From Pelodera strongyloides (taxonomy: Eukaryota; Nematoda; Chromadorea; Rhabditida; Rhabditidae): a stretch of 64,000 nt of DNA. Position 1 is the first letter of the stretch; each line of letters opens with the position of its first letter. The translations under genes and the position numbers were made by a program. Positions 22,401 to 34,400 of the stretch are shown piece by piece. Location: contig JAANDG010000035.1 in the NCBI GenBank assembly GCA_036852015.1, forward strand, positions 308,501 through 372,500. The letters run 5' to 3'. The notes below the pieces were generated by a model, which saw nothing but the letters and a program-made list of their open reading frames with translations, was not told where the DNA came from and made no database searches.

Positions 22401-25400
22401 CTAAATCCACAGCCAAAGAGTGAAACGGAGCCGTTACCACCCTTGGATGTAATTCTGGCACATTGGTGGTTTTAGGATTCCCCACCAGGCAACTCACACA
22501 CTCCTTACTCCACCTTTTGAAGTCAGCTCTCATACCCGGCCAAAAGTACTCAGCAGAAACTTTTTTCAGCGAGACTTCTACTGATCCGTGACCCCCCGTC
22601 TTGGAGTCATGAGCAGCCTTCCATACTTCAAACCTGTGCTTCTCAGGAACCCATCTCCTCAGATGACCGTCTGTGTGTACAACGAACAATTTCCTGTCCA
22701 ACAGTACAAAGTCCGCAACTTTGAAACCTTTTGTTGTCTCAATAGTTACTTCCTCGTCCCAGTTCCCCGCTTCTGAATTCCTCACGAATTCTCCAAAGCC
22801 CGGGTCCTGTTCTAAGGTGAAGATCCACCGATCTTCTGTGTCTCTCACCAACTCATTCACCACCCTATCTAGTCTCTCCTCCTTCATAATCTCAACCATC
22901 TCTGACAGGACAACTGGTCCCCTGGAAAGCGCATCAGCAACCTTATTCATTGAGCCTTTTACATACTCAATTTTTAGGTTCTCATCCTGCAATTCCATGG
23001 CCCATCTCATAGTCCTTTCCGCCAGATTCGGTCTCTTCATGAGAGCCACTAGCGCCTGGTGGTCCGTTTTTACAACAACTGGAAGACCATAGACATACTG
23101 TCTAAACTTCTCTACAGCCCTCTTGACTGCCAACGCCTCAAGATCTGTCGGGTGATATTTTTGTTGTGCCGCATTCAGCCTCTCTGACATAAAGTGCAGA
23201 GGATGCAAGCGCCCTGATGTATCTTCCTGACACAGCACACCTCCCACACCCTGCTTACTGGCGTCCACATAAATGATGAAAGGCCTCGTACCGTCTCTTG
23301 CAGCCTCTACATCTGGCTGACCCAGTACAGGAGCTGTACTCAACTTAGCCTTCAGAGCCTTGAAGGCTCTCTCTTGAGCTTCTCCCCACGACCATTTCAC
23401 AGTCGACGATGTCAGATCATATAGCGGACTGGCAAGCTTTGAAAAATTCATTACGAATTTCCTGTAGTAACTCGCCATACCCAAGAAGGTCCGTAGTTCG
23501 GCTAACGACGTAGGCCTCGCACATTTCTCGATCTTGGCAACCTTGTCGGGATCAACCTCCACTCCGGCCTCTCCGATAATATGCCCGAGAAAATGTACGC
23601 TCCTTTTACCGATAGCGCACTTCTGTGCCTTCAGTTTCAGCCCACTACGACGCAACCTTTCAAACACCTTATTTAGATGTTCCACGTGGTCCTCCCACGT
23701 TTCCGATGCCACAATAATGTCGTCAATGTACACTTGTACATTGTCGCCGAGAATGTCCTCCAGAACAATGTGCATCATTCTTTGAAAGGTCGCGGGTGCA
23801 TTACATAACCCATATGGCATCACCTCAAACTGATAGAGACCATCCAGGATTGCAAATGCTGTTTTGGCCTTACTCCCTTGACTCAGAGGTACCTGCCAAA
23901 ACCCGCTAATTAGGTCAAAAGTAGAGAAAACCCTTTTTCCGACAAAACTTTGCAACGTAAGGTTCATATTGGGAAGTGGCTGTGCGTCTTGCCGCATGAT
24001 TTCATTGATCTTTCTGAAATCCACGCACATCCTAATAGTTCCATCCTTTTTCTTCACCAAAACACAAGGTGAAGACCATGGTGAACTACTATTCCTTATT
24101 ATACCTTGTGACATCATTTTGTCAAGCATTCCCCGAACTTGGCCCTGTACTCCCAACGGTACTGGCCTTGCTCTCTGCCGAATAGGTTTCTCATTTCCCG
24201 TGTCAATCTCATGCTCCACAATGTTCGTTCGCCCCAATTCTTCATCAGACAGAGCGAACACATCCTGGTTCTCAGAGATAACCCGTCTTAGCACCTCTAA
24301 ATCTGGAGTCCCATTCTCAACCAAGCAACTGAAAATGTCCTGCGCCCTCTTTCCCAGCACAGCATTTCCTTGCCCCTCTTGCTTCCTCCTCAGAAGCTGC
24401 TCTACAACTAGTTCCCCTAGGTTCCCTAGTTCTCCGAGGTTCCCCTCTCCCGCTCCAGGAGATTGCAGTACCTCATCCCATTCAATAGTGTCAAACTCTT
24501 CCGTAACGTTCATTTGGGTACCCTTGCTAAATGACATTACTTCTTCCGAGTTATTTACTAACCGAATGAATGCTTTTCCTGCACGGTCAGTGGTTATTAC
24601 CGCATCTTCTGTCATTCCCGGATTATTACCCAACAGCAAAAGCTGTGCTTCTCTTTTTCCTTTGACCGGAATAATACGAGAAGTTCCTGGTAACAACCTG
24701 ACAGTATCGTCCGTGCATATCTGGGTATCTTCTTCCGGACAACTCAGAAGAATCCTGATACCCACAGCCCTTAAGGCGTTCATCCCAAGTAGCACCTGAC
24801 ACTCATTCCGTCGTATCACGTGAAATCCGACTAGAGTCTCGCTACCGTCTCCTACTTTCGTAGGTAGGACACACCTTCCGACCAAGTTCATCATATTACG
24901 AGAAGCATCCAGGATTTCATAATCCTCCGGCTTGCCCTCTTCGAACTTAATACCCTGCTTACACATCTTCTTTGAGGCCTCTATATCTCCCTGTGCAAGC
25001 TGTAAAAACCCGGTAGACACCAAGGAGACCGCGGCTCCTGTATCCACCGTTATTTCAGTTTCTTTATAAGCCACCATTCCCTTCAGAATTAGCTGCTCCG
25101 CACGGAATCTATCACCACCCACTGGTAAGGCAATAGGCCGCATTTCCTGTACACTGAGACGATTACCTTTCTCAGCGACACATTCCTTGACATCTTCTGC
25201 ACTTGCATAGCACTGGCAATCAGAATGTCTACCCTTACATTTTTCCGTCATCCTTTCTCTAGCCTGAGTAACCGTCCCCACCGAAAGCGCTTCACACACA
25301 TTACTAGGGGTTTTACTCTTAACCTGAGCTCCTGGCGTCCCACAGACCATCTCTTCTAACAGAGATTTCGGGAGCCACAAATGACTACCCCCGTCCTCTC

Positions 25401-28400
25401 TTTCTGTAGCTCTCACCGCACTGCCAGAAGACTCCCCTCTGGTCCTTGCAGCCAAGCTTTCAGTCTTTCTGTATGGACACTCTGCTTTACGATGACCTTC
25501 TTTCCCACAGTTATAACAAGACATGGGTTTCCCTTCCTTTTTCCACGTCATTCCGCCGCTGCCCCGTTCAGCCCAGCCTGACGATTTGTGAGGAATCACC
25601 ACCCGTTCACTCTCTTTTCTCTGAAATTCTTTCCCCTTACCGACACTTCCGCCACCACCCTTGCTAAACGACTTTTGTGGTAGTACAGTATCTCTCTTGG
25701 GGAAAGGTTTCCCGTTACTAGGACTTATCCTCACGTACGAATCATGGCGTAGCGCCAACAGTTTCACCTGATGATAGGACCCTACAGTTCCGTCACTCTC
25801 ACACAGCGCTGCATCTAGGTACATGGTAAATCCCTGCTTACCCTCTAGACACCTCAGTAACGCCGAGCACTGTTGACTCTCTCTCAACACATTTTCAGCA
25901 TTCGAAGGATAAGCCTTCCTGCCCAGAGTCTCTATCTCTTTGCACAAGGAAGCCACACTCTCCTCCGATCGCTTACAAAATAATGAGAGCTCACGTTGCC
26001 AGTGAATTTTCTTTAGTTTTAAAGGCGCATCTAGTTCCTTACGAAACTCTTTCACAACCGCCGTAAAACCTCTCTCTTTCACCTCACTTGGCAATAAATC
26101 AAGAATAGCCTTCGCGTCCTCCTTTAAGTAATTCCGAAACAGAGTCAGCTTCTGCTTTTCCGAATACCCTGGAATGAACCTCAAGGAGAGTCCATCCATG
26201 AATTCGTCAAAGCATTCCGCTTCCTTATTCGAAAACTTACTCAAAGGTGGCAGCGTAGACAGAAGCGTGTTCGCGAGGCCCATAGTAACAAGAGCCGACG
26301 ACTGTCCCGTCTCACTTATGTTACCCTGACCTGCCTCTCTCACACTTCCTGTTCTCGCCCACTCTAAATTGTCAGTAGACCGACCTGATAGAGGGCTGAT
26401 TGACCTCGACCTTGCCCTCCGCATCTGCCTCAGAGTTGGCCTTGCTTGCGGCAACCACGGGGTCTGGAAAATGCTTTCGTTCAAAACCTCAGGATTACCG
26501 GACACGTTGTTCCCCTCCTGATTTGACACAGTACTTTCTTTATCAACTTGATCCTCACCGCTATTCTCCTGTCCGAAAATTTCCCTTTCGGCCTCAGCTT
26601 GTTGTTCTCGACTGAAACGGACAGTTCCTTGTCCCATTCGGTCCAACTCCTCCTCCAGCTTTTCCATTCCCTGTAATATGGAATACTCCAGCTGTTTTTC
26701 TGTTTTATTAAGCCCTTCACACAGCTTCTTAAACAGTCTCTCATACTTCAGCAGACGGTTCACAGTGGCTCTGACCTGTTCAGTCTCGCACTGCACCATC
26801 TCGGCCACATCTGTAAGCTCTTCATCTAATGCATGAAAATTGCTCATATGCGCTTCCAAAGAGCTTACAGACGCCAGGCCCAATTCCTCCAGACGCCCGA
26901 ACAAAGAGGCGGCTTCCGACCAAGGGAGCTCCCCCAGTGGTATCCCACCAGTTTGCACCCTCAGCCACGCCTTTTGCACACCTAGAGCGATCTTTCTACC
27001 TTGTTCCTTTATCAGTTCCGACTGCCGCGCAGTTACTGTCTTACTAAACAAGGCATTTATTCGAATGAGTTGAGCGCCTAGGTTCGAAAGACTACCCAGA
27101 GCATCTGAGAACTCTCTTCCCAGACTTTCTGAGCCCACTTGTGAACCACCGCCGCTTTCACTCACTCTCTTATCACCGTCACCGTTCTGGCCGGTGTCCT
27201 TACTCACCTCCATCAGAGAGTCCTTCCCGTCAATCGACTTCTCCAGTCCCTCTGACATGTTTCTTTTTTGCCGTCGCAACGAAGTACACAATATTACCTG
27301 CAATGACATAGGTTACCTGTTATCTTCTCACAGCTTACGAACACCGCAAGTTCACGGACAACACACGGTGACCTTTCAAACATTGCCTTATATTCGGGAC
27401 AGAACCTTGTATACAGAGGCAGCACCACAAGCAGACCTTGTATACAAAATTCCTGGCATAACATAGACAGACTGTGCACAACCTTAGTTAGGCCCCACAG
27501 AGCTGTTTCTGAAATGCCCTGTCAATGGTTACTGTGTACAACCTTGCCTTTCCTTCGGCCAGTTAGAAGAACAGTCTCGAGAATGACACATCAACTAACG
27601 AACTCCCATTGAGTGCGGCTCTACCACCCTTGTGTCTCCTCAAGACACACCAGGCTATGAACCACTCAATATCCAGGGTCAAAATAATCTGATCGATATC
27701 TTGTGATAACGTACATAATATACAACAAGTAAGACTAAGACTGGAGGCAAGGAGCGGCACACGATTGTTGTACAAAATGAGACTAGAAGCAATACATGAT
27801 TGTTATACAACATGACAAACATTAGTAGGTTGACCTTCGTCGGCCCCCAGTTAACGAACCCCCCCAGTTATTGGTAGACTTGGAAACCCCATTACATTTA
27901 CCTCCTGGTACGGTATTTGAAGTGCCTTTTGGTGTTGAGGAGCTAGCTCTTTTTGTTTCTTTATCGGGGGTCAAACGCACAAAAGGAGGGTATTTAATTA
28001 AATAAGTGCCCAACTTTTCAACTAAACTAACCAAATACCTTCCAGAACCTCAAACCGGGGGTTTCTTTACATTCTCCAAAAAAAATTATCATAATCGGTC
28101 TACATTGAAGAAAACTATTGTAAACTTTCAATGCTGTGCTAAGTTTGTATATGCCTGTATGCTTGCATGATTTCTGGACACGACTTTCTCTGATGCAACA
28201 AAATTGCGCCTCTTGGTGGAAAGTGTGTGGCTGCTGCTATATAGGGTCCTCTTCTCTTGCGGAACACAACGCGGGCGCGAGTTGACCGTTCTTTATGCAC
28301 ACGCTAGCGCTGGATCATAATCCAGCTCTATGTGGTAATGAATGTTCAAATGAAATAGAAATATATAAATAATAAAAGGGTTTTCATCTTCACATAATTT

Positions 28401-31400
28401 GGTATGTATACTAATTGTACTCGTCGTAAATATCACTGATCATACACTAAATCCCGTACTAACTATTATTTACATATTTTCTTTGTGTGTTTTATTCTGT
28501 TATTGGATGAAGTGGTGAGGGGGTTATATTATTAGTATCATCATGATAATATAAACCCCATTAATTTATATTATTTCATGAACTAGTTGGACACACTTTC
28601 CGTTTCACCTCGACAAACAGAAATAACTTTCAATAATTTCTCAACTTGTCTTTTATTACCAACCTCTCTTGGTCCGTGTATTATCTGCTAGTTTGTTGTC
28701 TTTTTGCAAAACACTAGTTTTCATGAAGTGAGTTACGAGCGAAATGAAAATAGGAGTTTCACTTAAATTTAGCAACAACATGATTAATCGTGTACTTCAT
28801 TGTCAGTAAATATAAACCGACCGCAAAGTTACATTTGTCAAAGTCCACTGGGTGGAATTTCACAATTCCGTTCACTTCCGACCGCAAGTGCATCGGAAGA
28901 TCAGTATAATACGCAAACATGTTTCCCTCGATATGGCCTCCGTGTAAAACCTAAAAAAAAGCATTCCACACTAGAGTATTCTTATAGAACCTACTCCCCT
29001 GCTAGTATCACCAAACTTATGCTTAGTATCTTGTGTGTAAACCCGTTATTATTAGTAAAGGAGCTAGCTCACGTATTACTTAGTTTTTACTCCTTTAAGA
29101 TTACTGGATGCATGAACTCGTTTATCTTCTTACCTGGAACAGTTGACCATCATCCTTTACCTCCCAATCCAGACAAATCCGAAAAGTTACTGTTGACGTT
29201 GTGCATCCCGTCACTGATACGTGATATGCTCCACCATGTAGCTTTTTATTCAGCTCATTATCAATGATATCCTAAATTTTATTTATATGTCCAGATAACT
29301 GGGTCTGGGCCCCTATGTTTTTAATTTTTTTCTTGACAAGTAGTACCGTCGGTATAAATTCGTCGAAAATATCCATGTTGAGCCTTCCATCAAACAGCGA
29401 TCGTATTCCTTCTTTAACGAAACGTGCATTCATTTTTTTTCTCGTACATTTTGTGTGTCCTGAAATAAGAAAATCTGTATAAAAAGAACATAGGATCCCC
29501 ATATTAACCTCCTATTCCTACAACTGTTCTTACATATGAAGGAACATCAAACACATACTCTTTCATATCGTCCATTTCCTTTTGTAATGCCTCTGCTCTT
29601 CTTTCCATGGTTTTAATCATATTTTGAAGGTGCTCCATATCCGCCTTAGTAAAGAATTGATAAATAAAGACTCCGCTTGACGCCCCAAATGGCTCCAGAT
29701 GTGGCTCCAGCTATCCCTGCTGCCACTACGGCCGCAGGGATAAATCTCCTTCCGTTTGGATATTACTAAAAAAAACTAGATAACTTTACTTATTATATAA
29801 ATGGGAAAGATTAGAGAGGAAGAGAGAGAGAGAGAGAGAAGGAGAGGGAGAGTAAGAGGGAAAGAGAAAGAGACGAGAGAGAAAAGTTCATTATGTGTAT
29901 GTGTTCCACTACTCTGTAGCTACACTGTAAAGTTAATGCTCATTTAACGATTTCATTCCCTCGAATAAACTGTGGCACCCAATGTTTTTTGCAAGACCAG
30001 AAAATAAATGGGAGAAAATAGAGGGCTTATGTTCCGTGAGCTTGCAACGTTACGTTTGCACAATATTAAGCATTTTCAAGGCATTTTCAAACGGAAAAGA
30101 AATCGGCCGCAAGCCCATTCCCTCAGTGGGAGAAAGCCCGTTAGGTCTCTTCTCCCTGCTGGTACCTTAATATTTCGATAAAAGAAATGCTAGAATCATC
30201 AGAAAAAAAAAGATAACTTCCCTCTTTTATAGCATTCCATGTTCAGGAAATCTCCTATTTGCTTCCTCGTGTATTCCTCCGTGAGATCGAATCCTATGAA
30301 GTGTTTTGAACACTTCCTTGGCCCTAGCTTGCCAACAATTCTGAAAAACCTCTTAGTTTTTCCTTTTTTTTTGTTACGAACGTTTTTTTCGCTCAAATAA
30401 TATGATATGGTAGGCATTAGACAGAAAGATACATTAGACATTGTTGGCATTCGATTCCAATCGATTTTCAAGCAAACTTTATCATTCAATTTTAATAAAA
30501 AGGACCCACAATGCCCGTCCAATTGACTCTTTGTAGAAGTTCGCATTAGTGAGCTCCTCTCCGAGCGAGTTACACAGTATGTGACTTGTGAGATATCTAA
30601 CAAGACGGAAAAGACCAATCATTTCCTTCTCTGAATATATTAAAATACTAAACCAATGAAAGAAGAAGGATCACCGACCAAAATACAATTCCTAGGAGTA
30701 CTAAAGATATTTCATGCAAAATATCTGCAAAAAGAGAGAAATTTTTATATCGTGAAAAAGAGTTTAAGGTTCTAGATTTTGTTTCTTTTTTTTTATAAAC
30801 GGCAAAAAGTGAACAATTCATCATTAACTACGGTTGTGCAACTTTGATCCCACAAAAAGTGGACAATTCTCACCGTAATACCGTATTTCTCACCGCCTAT
30901 TTTGTTTTGGGTAGCCGGCGAATCAATCGATAAGAATGGGGAACGTATACCGCTGTTCCAATTCATACTGACACTGGGAAAGAGTAAACAAGTATTTTAT
31001 CCAAATTCGGTTCACAATAACAATTATAAGGCAACTTGAATAACAATAAAATAAACAATGAGCGATCCAATAACCGGTGTTTCGTGATATTTGGGACAAC
31101 AGAAAGCGATATTGGTGTAATTGAGCCTTGAATCCAAAAAGGGTTCTGTTAGGGAACTTGGGACTTTTTGAAACGGGTAAGTCAATATGGGCACAAATCT
31201 CAGAATCACCGGAAACTAATCAAATACAGTGAGAATCGACGGGTAGATCAACAGAATAACGGTTCTCGGGATTAACTGATCCGCGAGCGTAACGACGAAC
31301 AAAAATCGACGAACAACAAAAATCAACAACAAAATTAGAAAGTAACAACAGTCCTAAAATATAGACATTAAGTACCGTAACCTAAGTAATCGATACTCCG

Positions 31401-34400
31401 CACGCACCCATACGCGTTGCGTATGTGTACAATAGCAGGCGCCTTAACTTGCCCCCCTTTTTCCGGAGAGGCAGTCCCTGCTCTCCTACTTACGGTACGG
31501 GTGCTGACGGTGGGCATTATTATGAGGCGCCGATTTGTGGTATTTTGGCTCTCCTCTATAATACCCATAGGTGGTCGGTACTGGGGCAGGAGTGTCGACC
31601 GGGCGACTCTCTCCTCTATGAGCAGTCGACTGGGAGTTCTTCCATTTGAGGAACTCCGCCGTCTCATGCTCAGACCATGTGGGCAGGACGGGCTGTTTAA
31701 TTTCGAGGTCCTTAGCCCAGCGATTAATAATACGAGAGAATAACATACTGAAGTTAGGGTAATTTCTAAGCAAAGGCAACTCAATATCAACCGTAGGGTG
31801 AGTACTAAGGTGAGCGAGAATGTACAACAAATAGTTTGAGAAGTGGCTACAGTGGGACATAGTCGACATTGCAGATTCGATGTGTGCTTCCGTAACGCCG
31901 ATGGGAAGCGCAGAACGCTTGACGAAGTTTGCGCAGGCTTCGCCTGCTTGCGACGTAAGGGCTCTCGCGGCGGCATGGTGCGTCGCACCGAGGAACGACG
32001 TAGCCGCTTCCATCTTCGGGGACACACATAGAGGGGACGGGCACACAAACTGGGGGTCCAGTGGGTAGCCCTTGGAGATTGTAAGCTTCTGGTTCTCGGC
32101 ACACCTAAAAATAAAAAGATTATATAAATTGAGACAGTAGGATAACTATGTACAACAACTATTCCTCCTTTTTTTTAGTTCCTTTTTGGGTTTCGCCCTC
32201 GTTTCCTCTTGGTCTGACAGGGAGTATCCGGCATTTCAGTCGGCACCATTCGGAGCGCATCCATAGGCACAGTTAGTTCCTCGGACTGTTCGAAGATGTT
32301 GACGATGCGTGCAGAGTTCTCCGTCGTGTTCTTAACTCTGAATGGTCCTCTCCATTCGTTTACCAATTTCGGGTGTCGGCTAGTGCTCTTCTCTGTTGGG
32401 ATCTTTAGTAAGACACGATCTCCTGGTTTGGGCAAACGAGATGGGTCCACTGCTTTCTGATTATCGTAGTTCTTCTTCATAGCCACTGCCATTTTCTTCA
32501 ATTCCTTCTGTGCAGCCTCCCACGCCATGTGCAAGTTAGCAACCAGTTCCGTACGATATTCGTCGATATCCACTCGGTGTACTCCTTGTTCAGAGGATGC
32601 AAGGCCGTTCCAGACAAACCTGGGGTCTCTACCAAATATCAGAAAGTAAGGAGACTCCTGTGTCGCACTGTGCGGCACACTGTTGTAAGCCCAAACTGCG
32701 AATGATAGCTTCTTGTCCCACTCAACTGGATTTTGTACTGTTTTCTTCAAGATGTTCTCCAGTGTTCTGTTCAATCTTTCGACTCCTCCGTTTCCGCGTG
32801 AGTCATATCCTTTTGTCCATGAGTGTGTGGTTCCCAATAGCTGTTCAGCGTTTTGTAGTACTGCGTTGTCGAATTCCCTCCCCTGATCAGAGTGGATTTG
32901 TTCGGGGATATGCCCGGTGTTCGTCATCCATGATACTAGTGCCCGAGCTACTGTTTCTGCGTCCTTTGTCGGCAACGGTATGGCGGCAGCGAATTTTGTG
33001 AAGTGGTCCAGGATACTCATACAGTATCGGTTTCCCTGCTCCGTGCGTCCCATGTCGATTAGATCGATCTCCACGAGCTGCCAAGGTCTGTCCGTCAGCA
33101 CGGGTTGTAGTGGGGGGATTAACGCTGGCTTTGCATTGCAAGTAACGCAAATTTGGCATTCCCGCAGCCACCTTTCCACGTCCATTCTCAACGTTGGCCA
33201 GTAGAACTCTTTCTGTAGTATTCTGGTAATCTTCCTTGCCGAGAAGTGGCCCGCTCGTACACCTTTGTGTAGTTGATCCACTAACGATCGTCTCCTGGAG
33301 CTAGGTACTACTTTCCTGACCTCTCCATTTTCTTCCAGAATGCACAGGTATCCTTCGTCGATCACAAAGTCTGCTGCTCGCAACGACTTAGGCCGTCCAG
33401 GTACTCTGACTTCTGCGGCGGTGTTGTTGGCACGAAGATGGGCGATTATGGATCTGAAAGGTTCTTCTGCCTGCAGTTCCTCCAGCCAGGGTACGTCGGC
33501 TTGCACAGTGCAGATTACATGGGTTGTCTCCAACGGGATGTCCGCCTCGCTTGGGACCGCCCCGCCCCTGCTGAGAGCATCGGCGAGTAGGTTTACCTTT
33601 CCTTTTATGTACTCGATCTTCACATTGAAGTCTTGTACTTCTAGTGACCATCGTAGGACCCTATGCGAGACATTTGTGCGTGTAAACAGGCTTGTCAGCG
33701 GCTGATGATCGGTACGAACAACACATGGGAATCCATAAACGAATTGACGAAACTTCCTGAGTGCGAATACCACGGCCAGTGCCTCCGCATCGGTGACATG
33801 GTAATTCTTTTCTGCTTTCGATAGCCCTTTTGACGCAAAGTATACGGGTTTCAAGTTGTTCCACTCGTCCTTTTGCGTCAGGACCGCCCCTACTCCTTTT
33901 CCCGAAGCGTCGGTGAAGATGACAAACGGTCTTTCGCCAGATCTCGCCAGGTCAAATCTTGGTTGCGTCAGGATGGGGGCCGTGCACATCCTTCTTTTTA
34001 GCTCGTCGAACGATTTCTGTACCGCTTCAGTCCATTGGAACTTCAGATTCTTGCTTGTGATGGCATGTAAGGGTGCGGCGATGGCTGCGTACCCTGCTAC
34101 AAACTTCCTGTAGTAGCCACATAACCCGAGAAATGACATGGTTTCTTCTCTTGATCGCGGCACGGGATAATCTTTAATAGCCGCAACTTTATCCGCTTCC
34201 GGCTGTAACCCGTGCTCTGTGAGACGATGACCGAGATAAGACAGTTCCTGCGACATGAATGCGCACTTCTTGGCTTTGAACCGTAACCCATGCGACCTGA
34301 ACCTCATAAACAATTCCTTCAGGATTTCGATGTGCTCTTCTTCGTTAGTTGTTGCGACCAATATATCGTCCAGGTAAACAAAGACAGATTTTCCAATAAG

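Larger units (their letters stand above)
19975..27309 (-). mobile_element. E2: Ty3/gypsy element, intact ORFs but no LTR pair seen
   Basis: A minus-strand element with one uninterrupted gag-pol frame of 2,111 codons and a second ORF after pol. A purine-rich run (minus strand GGGAGAGGGGGACAAGAGGA, about 19,975-20,003) sits where a polypurine tract would be expected, so the 3' LTR may begin near 19,975. I could not find a matching repeat upstream of gag in 27,310-28,800. Either the 5' LTR was lost or replaced, or the LTRs have diverged beyond recognition by eye. An intact 6.3-kb frame argues against long decay. Confidence 0.8.

Noticed and set aside
20974..27309. E2 gag-pol as a domesticated host gene
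   Set aside because: Not supported: the frame keeps all enzymatic motifs and a probable polypurine tract, and nothing shows host use. Kept only as a possibility under the missing-LTR finding.
27822..30618. Treating the envelope-like pieces as the env gene of E2
   Set aside because: They lie upstream of E2 gag on the coding strand, whereas env would follow pol.
31368..32102. A 244-codon minus-strand frame over the E3 accessory ORF
   Set aside because: Arg/Ser/Pro-rich out-of-frame reading with weak protein character; the 31,486-32,104 frame starts cleanly at the acceptor and has better residue composition.
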